This document shows, one piece after another, positions 25,001 to 37,500 of a stretch of DNA of 64,000 bases. The translations under genes and the position numbers were made by a program. Numbering within the stretch: the first letter of the stretch is position 1; each line of letters starts with the position of its first letter. Where the stretch lies: the NCBI RefSeq assembly GCF_002234675.1, contig NC_019867.2:30416747-30480746 (forward strand), written 5' to 3'. The notes under the pieces are model-generated. The model was not told the origin of the DNA. It did not search any database and saw only the letters and a program-made list of their open reading frames with translations. Source of the DNA: Oryzias latipes (lineage: Eukaryota > Chordata > Actinopteri > Beloniformes > Adrianichthyidae).

Positions 25001-28000
25001 GTCCGGGGAGCTAAGCAGGTCACTGTACTGGCTCAGGCTTTGGGGGTTGATCCCGCTGACCCGCAGGAACTCCTGGTACGCCACACTGAAAGCCTGCCCA
25101 ATGGACTGGGCGATCATCTGGGCCTGAGGACACAAACAGGAACAGGAAGGAAACAGAACCAGAATCCAAGGAGCTTCTCTGCATTCTAGAGCAGCAGCGC
25201 TAATACTTCAGTCCCAGAACTTGTGGTGACTCCAGCTGCCTTCTTGCTGCATGTACTCTCATGCAGACACTTTCTGACACCCATTGAAGTTTGAAGTTTG
25301 GGATAAATCGAGGCATCATGTGAGCCAATATTCCATGACAAAGACTTTGTTATTCTGTGGTTCTTACGTCCTCAGATTCAAACACGTGACATGTCATCCT
25401 GGACGGACTTTTGCCGTCGTCTCCCGACTCCGGGGCTTCCTGGGACTCCTGAGAGTCGAGCTGAGGCGGCCTTCTTCGGACCATCAGAACCACCACATTA
25501 CCGATGTCTGCAATGTAGACCACGCTCCGTAGCGGCTGGTCCATCACAGTTTCCTGTGAGCACAGGAAGAGGATGGCACAGATGTGTCAGGGATTAGGGG
25601 TGGAATTTTAACAAGTCATCCAGCTTCTCCTGGATGAGTCTGCAGTCTTCTCCTCTATGTTTTTAGTCTCTCATCGATCATTTATGTCCAATCATGTATC
25701 GTCTTGACTCATCCATGTTCTGCTGGCTGTAGACCGTTGTGAGGTTCTGGTCAGTTTAACTTGGTGGGTTTTGTGTCTGAGCGAGTACCTGAGAATCTGT
25801 GTTCAGAACTTTGACCCTCTGTGTGGAGATGAAGAGGTCCACCTCCGTCTGAGAAACTTTACCGGCCTGCAGGAACATGTACACACAGAGACACGTCTGA
25901 CTGCAGAGACAAACACTGGGACCCAAAAGTAAAAACTGCTGCCGTTCAGGAGGACGCCTTAGCAGTTGTGACTTCACTGGAACCGAGGAACCTCAAACAG
26001 GAGGAACCAACCTCTGGTGTTCAGAGCTGAGCTGACATGCTGCTCTCCGTCTCCTAATACAAGTGTTCAAGGCTGTAAATCCCTGTGCAGTGTTGGTTAA
26101 GATCTCTGTATCACCAAAGGGTTCATAGAATCTTCTGAGAAGCTCATTGTTCTCTAGACTTGGAGTCTGATGTGGTGGGGCTGACTGTTTTGTGGCAACT
26201 TCACTTCCTTTGGACTGGACAGTATCTGGTAGACCTCAGAGGGATTCTGACCGTGCTGGACTGGATGAATGAAAATGTTCTAAAGATGTTGTTTTTTTGT
26301 CTGACAGTCCTTAACAGGACCCTTCAGGTCTTCAGGTCTAGAAGAAAGACATGTCAGACAATTAAGTATACATGCTTTGAGAGATCACACCACATGGTGC
26401 TCATATACGGACATAAGCGAGTGCAACCACAGAACTGGACAGCATCTACAGCTGACTGTTCCTTAAGGGTTCTAACGATTCCTTTGAAAAAGGATTTGAT
26501 TCACATCTTAATTTGCGCTTGGTTAATTCATAGTCTATATTGATTCAACGATCCGATTCAATTGACTGAACTAAAATCAATCCAGGACACTAAGTGTGAG
26601 GAGCATCACAAGACCCAGCTGTTCACTTTCCATGGACCTTCATGCGAACAGTCATAGGGTTTGGAGAACTCATAGATGGAATTTATGCAGCAATTGTGAC
26701 AAAAGCTGACAGCAGTCATCTTAAAGCTACAAAGTCTGTGGCCTTCAGGTCTAGCAGGAAGAGGACCCTTCAACGTTGGGAGTTGGGTCATCTAGACCCA
26801 CTAGACAGTGCTTTGAACCTTTTTTCTTCAATGATTTGTGATCTTCACTGGTGTCCATGGATTACATGAAATCTTTCCACCTTTATCCACCTTTGTCATG
26901 GTAGGAAGAACACGTCAATGTAAGGGGGGGTCATCTAAGATAGCACAAGGGTTAATGACCTGCAGATGACTCTCTGGGAAGGAAAATGGTGCAGTTTCCT
27001 TTACTGCTGGGGGACTGGAGTGTGTTGTTGTCTAGCGGCTGTGAGAAAAGGTGTTGATGAGCTGAGCTTTAAGCTGTGGATCGTGAAGGTTACTGAGGCG
27101 GGGAAAGTTAAGGAAGAGGCCAGGCTGTGTCCACACCTCTCACTAATAGCACACATGCACAGCTGAGTGATGGCTCTCACCTTGACGCGGTTCACAGCCT
27201 CCTCTGCCTGCTTCGTCCGGACGCTCCGGGATGGCGTCTTTTCTGACAGCAAGGGGGTGGAGCCCCAGTAGATCGCCGCAAACAAGATCCCGCTGATCAG
27301 GTCCTCTGGGTCACACGGGCCTGGAACTGAACAGTGGAGAAGATGATGTCATCACAGCAGCGTCTCTGGAAGGACGGTGGACAGAAGCTGAGGATGCAGC
27401 AACAAATGCAGGGAAAAACGGTGGTCTGAAGCCCTCAAGAGGTCAGCATTTGTCCAGTCTGGTCTAGTCTAGTCTGGTCTGATTTCATTTACTCTGGTCT
27501 GATCTGGTCTGGTACCATCAGCTGCTGCTTTTACTAATTTGTTGGCTGCCTCCGTCCGTCACTGTATGGTGATGGTCACAATCAGACGAAAGTGCACGAA
27601 CGTGGTCTCTACAGTCCATCCTGAACAGGAGGCAGAATGAATGAAACTCCTGAGGACTTCAGATGGAAATTCATCTTTTGGAAGCATCATGGACAGAAAA
27701 CCATCCAGCAGTATGAAGCTCCACTCATACAAAAGAAAGCAGTTGGAGCAAAATCCGAGTTTTCCCATCAGTCCTTGAAGAGGGCATCCACCAGATGAAG
27801 CTTCTGGAAGCCCAAACACTCAGAGGTTCATGAAGCTCTGTGGCAGATTGCTGCTGCAGATCATCCATGAACGCTGGTTTAGGCAGGTCTGCTGTCGAGT
27901 GCGGTCATGGTCTGTACTCACCCTCCACGTATGCAGGGAAGGACGGTGGGTTTTTCCTGGACTGCAAAAGAAGAGGTCAAGAGTCAAAACGATGCAGACG

Positions 28001-30193
28001 GTCATCCTGATGTTCAGGAAGGGTCTGAATCCGGCAGAACCCACCTCTTTACTGGAGGCAGATGCTTCCAGGTTGTCATCTTGCAGCAGGAGTCTACTGG
28101 ACAACTCTGCTCCTGGAGGAGGGGGTGAGTCCAGACGTGGGGGCTGCACAGTGGGAGAGAAGTTCCTTACATGAACTGGGATGGTCAGTCTGAGCTCAGG
28201 TCCTCAAAAGCACTGCAGGTAAAGACCCAGCTGCTGGAAGACCTGCTGCTATGACCATGGACACGGTCTGACCCACGTCTTTTGGGTCGACCTGAAATTA
28301 AGTTTGTTATTTAATTATGTTTTCTTAGTTGTTTCTAACAGCAGGCAATAACTTCACTAACTCTAATCGTACCTGATCAGAGCTGGTCTGTTTGAATGTG
28401 TTCTAACATGATTTGGTTTTATCTGGTTTGGTCTTCCCTAAAGCATGGGACACAGAAACGGCTGTCTTCAGAAGAAGTTGGCAGGTACAAGTGCAGCAGA
28501 GGGAACATCAAAAACCGCTTCGCTCTTGGGTCAGGGAGGTTGAAAGGGACAAAGTATCGCACACTACTCACAATCAGTTAGAGACATTGTGAAAACTTCA
28601 GTGGATGCACTTCACAGATATCTGTGACAGGGAGGTGATACTATTGGGGTGATGGACACACCTCAGTTAGTGTTTTCCATATAATGGTCTCACTGTGTTC
28701 AGTGTCTCTTGCTTATTGGGGCCAAAACTAAAAAAATTCTAAAAGAAAAACCTTTTCAATGTTTCATCAATGTCAACATTCTGTGGGTCTGAATAGCTGA
28801 TTTATTCAGTAAGTCTTTCCAAGTTCATCATTCAAACAGCCACGAACGCACGGCGTCGCTGAATGGACGAGCAGCTCCACCTGGACGTAGCGCCTTCAGG
28901 TTGCTAGTAGACAGTCAGAGGTTCCAGGTGAACTTAGTGAGCAGACTAGCATCAAGACTCAGAACTACTGACAGAGTTTGTGACAGACCCAGGAGTGGAG
29001 CCCCGCCCAGTGACAGACCACAACCACGACCAGGAGCTGTGGACCTCTGATCTTAGACATGGTTTAGCAAACGCCACACAGCTGCAGGCCCGTTTTCCAG
29101 ATGTGAGGGGTACCAGGGCTTCCAGCCTAACCATTCGACTCCACCGCTTTGACTCAAATGCAGGGGACTCCACTACACCACAGTGAACATTTGCTGTGGG
29201 CAGATTACAAATGTTCATGGATGATAATGCTCCACCACCAGAATTGTCAGAGCTGGACTTCAGGAAGTGGGTGTGTCCTCAAATGGTTTGGCCAGCAACG
29301 ACCTCTGACCTGAACCCCATAGAGCACGTCTGGGACCCCACCCCAAGTGACCTGGCAGAACTGCATGTAGCACGTGACTTGTGGAAGAGTGGAACGCCTC
29401 AGAACATCATGAAGCTGGTGAGGATTAAGAGACGTCGCCGTCACGCTGTCATTGCAGCAAATGGTGGAACTATTGAAATGGTCAATATTTGTTATTTGGG
29501 GCTATCTTCATTATTGCCTTCATGTTTGGGGCAAATAAATGAAAATAGTGCTTCTTGTCATTCATTACTATTAATATCAGAGACTACTTTAATGTATTTC
29601 AAAAGCACTAATGGTGAGTGGTGTAAATGAATACATTACTGAAGAATTAACTTAAAACAACATTAACTAATTTGAACTGGAAACCATCCATAGAGTAACA
29701 TAAGCCCCGCCCACAAACTTTAATGTGTCAGTTGATATTCCTCTGTGATGACAGAGAAACCATCAGATATTCAAAACGTCAATTCAAATAATATATATAT
29801 AACGTATTTGTGATAATAAGTAGGAACATAAATGTTTCCAATGAATAATTTATCATGTCGGGTTAATCAATGAAACAGTCAACAAATTCAATGAACTATA
29901 TTGAAAAAACTTTTATTTCAATTCAATTTTGTTTTATTGAGTTTATTAAACTTTATTGATAAATGTGAACATCATTTGTTCTGTTTAAAATGATTGCTTG
30001 ATTGTTCAAAAATAAATTTGTCATATTTTGGATCTTTCATCCATCCATACTGTGCTGTTGTAGCTTCCCATCCTTTACCAAAACAAGCTGCCATCAAACC
30101 CACCTCATTCTGATCCTGTGGAGCAGCGTCCGGCCTCTGCTTGGCTTGGTCCTCCTCCAGCTTTTCCACCTGGTACATCCAGAAGTTCTCCAT
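19046..30193 (-). CDS. apba3: X11/Mint family adaptor (PTB-PDZ-PDZ), most like APBA3
   Basis: Adaptor that binds amyloid precursor protein tails through a PTB domain and other partners through two PDZ domains. Eleven minus-strand exons, 5' to 3': 30104-30193, 28045-28143, 27922-27961, 27181-27326, 25789-25866, 25368-25553, 24950-25123, 23356-23568, 22938-23057, 22728-22868, 19046-19117. All phases close, giving 452 residues. PTB spans about residues 78-245 ([51 protein letters not shown]). PDZ1 starts near 272 ([12 protein letters not shown]) and PDZ2 near 355 (VTTVLIRRP). The C-terminus is the family tail, [12 protein letters not shown]3 is favoured because the N-terminus is short and the lysine-rich insert that APBA1/2 carry between RVK and TEVDLF is missing, as in human APBA3. 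Exon 1 ([16 protein letters not shown]) is the least certain. The last intron is 3.6 kb and holds two transposable elements. Confidence 0.88.
19161..19913 (+). mobile_element. Deleted Tc1/mariner transposon
   Basis: Inverted ends are visible: tacactgtattaccaaa at 19161 and tttggtaatacagtgta ending at 19913, consistent with a TA target. The inside is the 3' part of a Tc1/mariner-type transposase: [19 protein letters not shown], then [19 protein letters not shown], then [11 protein letters not shown]. The 5' half with the DNA-binding domain is deleted and the remaining frame is shifted several times. It sits in the last intron of apba3, on the opposite strand. Confidence 0.88.
20461..22445 (+). 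mobile_element. GC-rich A-tailed retroelement, copy B
   Basis: A 2-kb insertion in the last apba3 intron. It begins with a very G-rich block (20461-21840) and continues into the same 3' end as copy A (21840-22445), finishing in an A run of about 19. A 100-bp tandem duplication lies at 20751-20850 and 20851-20950 (both start accttagaca). Flanking words agatacatttgatagttgg occur on both sides (20450 and 22443), which fits a target-site duplication of about 20 bp. Long open frames within the G-rich block on both strands are composition artefacts. No RT or endonuclease is recognisable; family unassigned. Confidence 0.65.
24042..24132. repeat. (ATCC)n microsatellite
   Basis: About 22 copies of the tetranucleotide atcc/catc. 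It abuts the 3' end of the minus-strand LINE that follows, so it probably arose as that element's 3' tail. Confidence 0.95.
24133..24830 (-). mobile_element. LINE 3' end (minus strand)
   Basis: Minus-strand frames give [27 protein letters not shown] followed by [15 protein letters not shown] and, after a shift, a [20 protein letters not shown] ending, which is the C-terminal region of a common fish non-LTR retrotransposon. Frames are broken and the RT catalytic box is missing. It is located in an apba3 intron in the same orientation as the gene. Confidence 0.75.
26779..26955. mobile_element. piggyBac-like MITE (copy 1)
   Basis: It runs from ttgggagttgggtcatctag to tagcacaagggttaa. The terminal ttaa (26952-26955) plus 'cccttgtgcta' in complement fits the TTAA target and short inverted end of piggyBac-derived MITEs. 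The internal 'caatgatttgtgatcttcac' and 'atccacctttgtcatgg' words recur, inverted, at 57225-57484. Confidence 0.65.
28950..29510 (+). mobile_element. Tc1/mariner transposase relic
   Basis: Two pieces of one transposase lie in the first apba3 intron. The HTH part near 28980-29130 includes [14 protein letters not shown]-like sequence (here [14 protein letters not shown]). The catalytic part at 29196-29470 includes [24 protein letters not shown] and AVIAANGG. The stretch between them that should carry the first catalytic Asp is deleted. Ends were not resolved. Confidence 0.8.
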
Positions 30194-31586
30194 GGCGTGG
30201 GTCGATGCAGTCGCTTCAGCTCAGCGACAGAAGCAGCAGAGTGGCGGCCGGGCGCTCGGAGCTGCGGCGTCACCACGCACGGCTGTGCTGCTCAGGTGAC
30301 ACAAAGGCGCCGTCACGGAATCAGAGCTGGCTCTTCATGCCGGTCCTGAGCGGCTGCTGCTTGATGGCGTCTTCCCCCCAAAAAAATACTTCAAGCCGCA
30401 GTTTTTAAAGGATTCCTACAGGATTGAATTGAGTCCCTCAATGATGCATAAAAACACTTTCCAAGGATAAGAAGAAAACCTGCAGCATCTGATGATACTG
30501 GATCCTCGATCAAATATTTAGGCTGCTGTCTCAGTTACGACCGTTCCTGCATACACACTTAATAAATCATGGAGGGGCCAACAGGACAAGCAGGAGCACA
30601 GATGGAGCTTAAAGTCGTCAACAATCCTGTTTGCACAGCATCATCAATGTTTCTCCAAAATTAAACTTCAAATTCACTGCCTAAATATTAGTAGACTAGG
30701 TGTACTTGTAGTACTCTTAAATGGACGACTTTTTGCTAAAGAGTGTGACACGGCTCTACAGTGAGAACCTTTGACCCAGATAACCTTTGACCTTTGTCAT
30801 TACCTCCCAGAATTACATTATATGAAGTATTGAGGTCAACTTTAGTTATTATATTAAATATTCATTCTTTAACAAACACACAATGGGGTTTCCTGGAGTC
30901 TTTATTTTTTGCTTTCTCTGATGAACATTACAGACCAAACTCAGCTTTTTAAGTGGGACAACTTGAAGAATCTGTGACTGATAAATATATTTTTGCCCGC
31001 CTATAAATACGACCCCCCCTTCCTCCTGATCTGTTGTCCCCTTTCCTTTATATAGAGTTCTCTAGAGCTTCCAGGAGAAGACAAAGACGACACTGCAGCT
31101 CCTTCCCTCAACCTTCTGGAAGGTTTTGCTCTAAAAAAAGATGGACTCTGCAGAGATTTCTCTCAACTGTTCTGGAAAGTCGTCACCTCGTCTGAGGATG
31201 GATGGATTTCTGAGCAGAACCTGACAGAATGAGATGTTCTGAAAGTCCAAACTGTTTTCTAACATTTTAATTAACTTTCAGAACAACCACAGGTCTGAGG
31301 AAGCATTAAGTTCCTCAGGAATTACAGGCTAGACACCAATGTGGTGAACTGCTGAGCTGCTAGCTAGTGGAGCGTCTGAAGAAACCTGCGGAAGAAAGAA
31401 CATTGCAGAACATTTCTATCAGCTGTTTTCCATTCTTGACGTGATCGAAGCGAGCCAGACCGAACGGCCGAACGTTGACAGAGCAGCTGCTCAGGGCCAG
31501 TTCTCCTGAAGAGGAGCACAGCTGCTTCGTTCCAACCATCCGTTGAACACAGTCATGACCAGTCCTCCAAAGCAGCAGGTCCTCCG
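30194..31586. other. Intergenic region, apba3 5' side and rad17 3' side
   Basis: The GC-rich part next to 30194-30380 is the likely apba3 promoter/5' UTR. The remainder is AT-rich and without a recognisable exon or repeat. A minus-strand aataaa (plus tttatt at 30901-30906) could end rad17 transcripts, implying a 3' UTR of about 0.7 kb. Confidence 0.45.
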
Positions 31587-34500
31587 TCAGTCACTAGAAT
31601 ACTCTTCTATCGACACTTCCTCGTCCTCCAGAAGAGCTCGGCTCAGGGTTGGTTTGGGCTGACTGGCTGTCAGAGCCTCCTCACTCTGGTCCTGACCTTC
31701 TACCAGACCCCTGTCCTCTTTCTCCTCTTCCTCTTCTGGGGCAGTCTCCTTATCGGTCAGTGTCTCTAACTTCACTCTGCACACAAACCAGAGACAAAGA
31801 GAGGGGGGGGGGGGAAGCATCAGAGCCACATGGAGAAACTCTGGAAGGCGCACAGTTCCAGCAGATGATGGTTTAACCACAAGTCAAACCCTGAAGACCT
31901 CAATGAGACAAACTGAAACACAGTTCAGGTCCATGTGGGCGGAGCTTCATCATAGATGCAGAACAGAGAAGTGGACGATGTGCAGGATGTGGACGGGAGT
32001 CTCCTGTAGCTGCAGAAACATCTGGAACCCTCGTCTGTGTTAAATGTGCATAGGCTCCGCCCTCCCCGCTCCTCAGATTTCAGTGTCTGTTATTCAGAAC
32101 GGTCTAAGTGCCGTTCACCGTCATCCCACAGGTTCTGGAGAGGATCAGTGAGGGAAAAGGTGGGGTGTTGTACCTGGAAGGGTGTTTCCTCAGTGACATC
32201 TGACCCACTTCCTGGATGAAGGTGATCTGTGCTGAGAGACAGATGAAGAGTTTGTGTTACTGACGTGATGAAGGCCACATTCCTTAAGTCAAACCCACAG
32301 AACGAGCAGGTGAAGCCTCTCCACAACAGATCCACCTCTGGACTCGGCCGTGTCTGAGGACGTTCATCAAGCTGCTCTGATTTAGAAGGTTCCAGGCCAG
32401 AGCCAGAAAAGCTGGGACCACATGGATCTGGTTCAGCAGAGCCTGGACCTGCAGAGTCTGTGTGTGTGCTCTTACTGTGGTTCCTCATGGGGTTGGTCAG
32501 CTTCGCCAGGTAGGGCAGCAGCTCCACCTGCAGGCAGGCTGCGGGAAGACAGAAGTCTCTGAAGAGATGGCGAGCTGCCAGGCAGTTTTCACGATGCTGC
32601 AAGACACAGCGGGGGCTTCATCACCTGTCAGCCGGAAAAAAACTCCCCAGAAACCACCAGAACACGGAGAACCGACAGAGCCTCAAGGTTTATGATGCCT
32701 TACCACAACAGAAGCAGAATTACAGAACCCAGATAGAGTTTCATGTCACTCACTGTTAAATTCTTAACCCCTGCAGCTGGCCGGACTCACCTTGGTGCTG
32801 ACCTGTAGCCAGGCAGGTTTGTGCAGTGGTCTAAATCCCACAGAGACCTGGTGGGAGTTTGAGTGCAGGATCCCTCTGACGGCCACTGAAGAACTGTAAT
32901 CCCTCAGGATGATGCGGTTCTGCAGGTTGAAAACCCAAACTACATGAGCTCCACAAACAGACACGATCATGGGAGCCTGTCGTTAAAGACTGACCGTCCA
33001 ATCGGCAGCAAGCAGGTCGGCATCAGATAGGTACTCGCTGGCTCTCTCCACGTCCTCCACCTCCGAGAAGAAGTCCAGGTAGTTTTGGTGCAGGTAGAGG
33101 TTGAACATCTCTGCAGACACGTGCGAGCGCTCAACAACCACCTGGAACAGGAAACAGACCAGCTGGGAACATCCACCATCACCACCATCACCACCATCAT
33201 CATCATCAACATGACTGTGACCACCAGCAACAATTCCACCATCGCCATAGCAACACTGTTGATACATCTTCATGGTCGTGTTACCTCTGGCTCCACCAGC
33301 AGATCTTCTCTGCAGTGATGCAGCAGGTGAGGCGGTAAGGCGGGGCTGGGAACCTCCGTGTGCCCGCCTCCTGTGGATGACATCAGAGGTTCAACATTTA
33401 TTATGAAGGAAAGATGAGGCCGGGGTGGTTCAGCTGACCCTGCTGCCTACAGGTTGGATTTAAATGCGATTTAGATCCGTCCCTTTGGAGGAACCACAGC
33501 TACCTGGAATAGCTGGGGGAAGTTGTGGTGAAACAGGCGAGGGGATCTGCTAACAGCCCCTCCCAGACAAAAGTTCTGCTCATCCTGATCTGAACACAAA
33601 CAGGAGCAGCTGGACGGAGTTTGAAACTCTCTCTGATCTCTCTCTCTCTTTTTCAGAAGAAGTTAGCTCCTAACATAATATGTCCTTCAGGATTTGAACG
33701 TTTCAGCCCAGCTGAATCTACGGGGGCGGTACAGAACCAGGCTGAAGCGGGTCTGGACTCACGTTTGCAGTGCAGGATTTTGCCCAGCGCTCTGAACAGG
33801 AACAGAGCTGCATCTTTCCCTCCAATGGCTCGCTCCTCCTCCTGATCCTTCACAGTCTTTGTCTTCTTGGTCTTCTGGTTGCTTCTGGAGGCTCCTCTTC
33901 TACCTGATGCAGGTCTGTCTTTCTTGGTTCTGGACACACCTGAGTTCCCAGAGGAGCCTGAAAGGTCACAGAAAGGACGTCAGTCCAGAAGGAAGGTCCT
34001 TCTTCTGTTTGTCACGTGTGCTTGTGGCTGCCTTCACCTAGCAGGCATAAGAACTGCAGACTGTTGATGGCACTGCGGATGTCACCGGCGCTTCCTGAGC
34101 ACAGCGCCTCCAGCTCCGCTTGGCCCGGGACGCTCGTCCTGCCACCGCTCTGCTCCAAAGAACAAGGAGATGAAACGATGAAGGACAGCTGCCCTCAACG
34201 CGGTCCATCACTTACAAACCGCTCACCTTGACCGCCTCTTGGGCTGAAATGCTACCCAGGACCTTCATCATGGAGGTGGGAGCCACGGGGTTAAAGCTGC
34301 AGCAAGACGACAAAAACCAGTCAGTACTTCCACATCTTCAGCATTCTGCATTTCCAGATCCATCAGAATCTCAGCTGTTTTTTTTTACGGACTACAGAAA
34401 ACTCAAAGTTTCTCATTTTTGAAATTCTCCGTCACAATCTTCCTGCCTATCAGACTGTCAAAGGTTTTTCTGTCTCTCATGTCGTCATGAGAGACAGAAT

Positions 34501-37500
34501 CGTTCTCAGATTTAGATCTGTCTGTCTGCCTATCTGCAGATCTACCGTATCTGTCTGCAGATCTGTCTGTCTGCAGGTCTGTCTGTCTGCACATCTGTCT
34601 GTCTGCACGTCTATCTGTCTGCAGATCTGTCTGTCTGCTGATCTGTCTGACTGCATGTCTATCTGTCTGCAGATCTGTCTGTCTGCAGGACCGTCTGCAG
34701 ATCTGTCTGTCTGCAGATCTGTCTGTCTGCAGGACCGTCTGCAGGTCTATCTGTCTGCTGATCTGTCTGTCTGCACGTCTATCTGTCTGCAGATCTGTCT
34801 GTCTGCAGGTCTGTCTGCAGGTCTATCTGTCTGCAGATCTGTCTGACTGCATGTCTATCTGTCTGCAGATCTGTCTGTCTGCAGGACCGTCTGCAGGTCT
34901 ATCTGTCTGCTGATCTGTCTGTCTGCACATCTATCTGTCTGCAGGTCTGTCCATCTGCACGTCTGTCTGTCTGCACATCTGTCTGACTGCATGTCTATCT
35001 GTCTGCAGATCTGCCTGTCTGCAGGACCGTCTGCAGGTCTATCTGTCTGCAGGTCTGTCCATCTGCACGTCTGTCTGTCTGCACATCTGTCTGTCTGCAG
35101 GTCTGTCTAGCTGCAGATCTACCGTATCTGTCTGCAGATCTGTCTGTCTGCACGTCTATCTGTCTGCAGATCTGTCTGTCTGCACATCTATCTGTCTGCA
35201 GGTCTGTCCATCTGCAGGTCTATCTGTCTGCAGGTCTGTCCGTCTGCACGTCTGTCTGTCTGCACATCTGTCTGTCTGCAGGTCTGTCCATCTGCAGGTC
35301 TATCTGTCTGCAGGTCTGTCTGTCTGCAGTTCTGTCCGTCTGCACATCTGTCTGTCTGCAGTTCTGTCCGTCTGCACATCTGTCTGTCTGCAGGTCTGTC
35401 CGTCTGCACATCTATCTGTCTGCAGGTCTGTCCGTCTGCAGGCCTGTCTGTCTGCAGGTCTGTCCGTCTGCAGGTCTGTCTGTCTGCAGGTCTGTCTGTC
35501 TGCACATCTGTCTGTCTGCAGGTCTGTCCATCTGCAGGTCTATCTGTCTGCAGGTCTGTCTGTCTGCAGTTCTGTCCGTCTGCACATCTGTCTGTCTGCA
35601 GTTCTGTCCGTCTGCACATCTGTCTGTCTGCAGGTCTGTCCGTCTGCACATCTATCTGTCTGCAGGTCTGTCCGTCTGCAGGCCTGTCTGTCTGCAGGCC
35701 TGTCCGTCTGCAGGTCTGTCCGTCTGCAGGTCTGTCCGTCTGCAGGTCTGTCCGTCTGCAGGTCTGTCCGTCTGCAGGTCTGTCCGTCTGCAGGTCTGTC
35801 TGTCTGCAGATCTGTCCGTCTGCAGATCTGTCTACGCAGCAGGAATGAGGCAAACGTCTGCAGTTCCTTGTTTGTGGTTTGAACCTGATGCAGTTGATGT
35901 GCAGCTCCTCCTGGATCTCTCTGGGGAAAAGCGAGCGTACGCTGCCGTCTCCACTTACTGACTCCGACACGACGAACACCAGGGGGCAGCGGGCGATCCT
36001 GACAAAGCGCCTGCAGACAAGTGTGAGAAGGTTCAGGAGAAGAAGGCAGAGAAACAGCAGCCCTCCTTTTCCTGAAAGCATCATTTTATATTTTGGTTCA
36101 GATGCAGACAACAACGGATCCACTTGGGTTCCATTTTTCCTGCAAAGTTGCAATCCAAACGTTGATTTACACAGTGTCTCTGCTGACCGAAAGGAAGTCA
36201 GAGCAGTTTGAAGCTCTGGTCATTTTTATTACATAAAACAACATTCAGATTTTTTACATTTATCTAAACCACTGCAACCTTTGCAGACATGGATGATGGG
36301 CCATTGAATGAACAGGATAAAGAAAAAACTCTGTTCTGTATGACAACACAAATTCCAATTCTTGTCAACTAAACTCACTCATACAGACTATTACATAATA
36401 GGATGCATCTTTTTTTTTTGTCATCCAGTGATCTAATTCAGTTTTCCAGCCCAAATATTTCAAAGACGCTGGACTTTCCGAGTGTTAAGACACTTTTTCT
36501 TTTCCTGCTCAGTCGGTGGCTGTAGAGAAACAACAAAAGGAGCTGCAGGTCTGTGCAGCAGTGCAGTTTCACAGCCATGCAGCAACAATCACAGTATGGA
36601 CTTCAAGATGAGGGTTCCTGATGGAGCAGAGAGGAAGCGCAGAGCGGCGCCGGTGCAGATCTTACCTCAGGAGATCGTGCAGACTGCTAGGCTGCCGGGA
36701 GAACTGGTTGGGAAAATCCTGAAGAAAAAAGCGGCTGTGAGAATCCTAGACCCCCACTTTAGAAACAGTATGATGGGCAGGAACAAGAAGGTGGGGCACT
36801 GACGGCTCACAACAGTCTAACTAAGCCTGTTCTTCCTCTTTGTTCTTGTCTAAACAGAGCTAAAAGCTAGCTTCAGGGGTTAGCAGGAGGACTTTGACAA
36901 TGCTAGAGCCCAGTCTTCTGTAGAAATGTCAGAATATTTCTCTGAATCCCACGTCTAACATGCGTTTGTGGCGTGAAAAGCCGTCAAGCGGCAACAACGC
37001 AGCGTACCTCCACCAGGATGAGCTTCTTGCCTGCAGCTCCTCCATCTCCCGCCATGCTCAGGCAGCCGTACTTGTAGGCTCGAAGCAGGAACTCCCTGAA
37101 CTGCGTCACCTGGGAGCTGTAGGTAAGCCCATCGATCCTCCAGTCAGCTGATGAGGAAGAGGATGAAGGATGGGCCAGGTCCACACATTCCTATCACTCT
37201 TTCTGTTTTAGCAATTGTGTGAAGCTGGGAATGTTTTTTCACTTTTATTTATACCATCACAAGTTACATTTTGGGTGAATGTTACTGTTGGCATTTATAC
37301 CAACCGTCACAACTTAAATTCACTATTCAGTAAAAATGTGGCCCACAGTGAAACAAGTTGACCTTTTTGTCTCATTTTATCAGTTCTTAAAACAGAGTAA
37401 CAGAAAATAGCCGTTCATGATGCAAAAGTGGTCGAAACTCGTTACTCCTTTACAACACAGACTAGACCAGAAGGAGGTTTTAACAGTGGATCTGCTATTG

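Noticed and set aside
29196-29630. Independent host gene
   Set aside because: DDE-transposase motifs ([11 protein letters not shown]) show that it is a Tc1/mariner relic.
35188-36153. 321-codon minus-strand frame rich in QTDLQTDRPADGQ
   Set aside because: It is the 16-bp minisatellite read through into rad17 exon 7. Splice sites at 35884/36010 explain the conserved part.
36482-36802. Plus-strand frame ending GRNKKVGH
   Set aside because: It is the antisense of rad17 exon 6 and flanking intron; the conserved family residues are on the minus strand.
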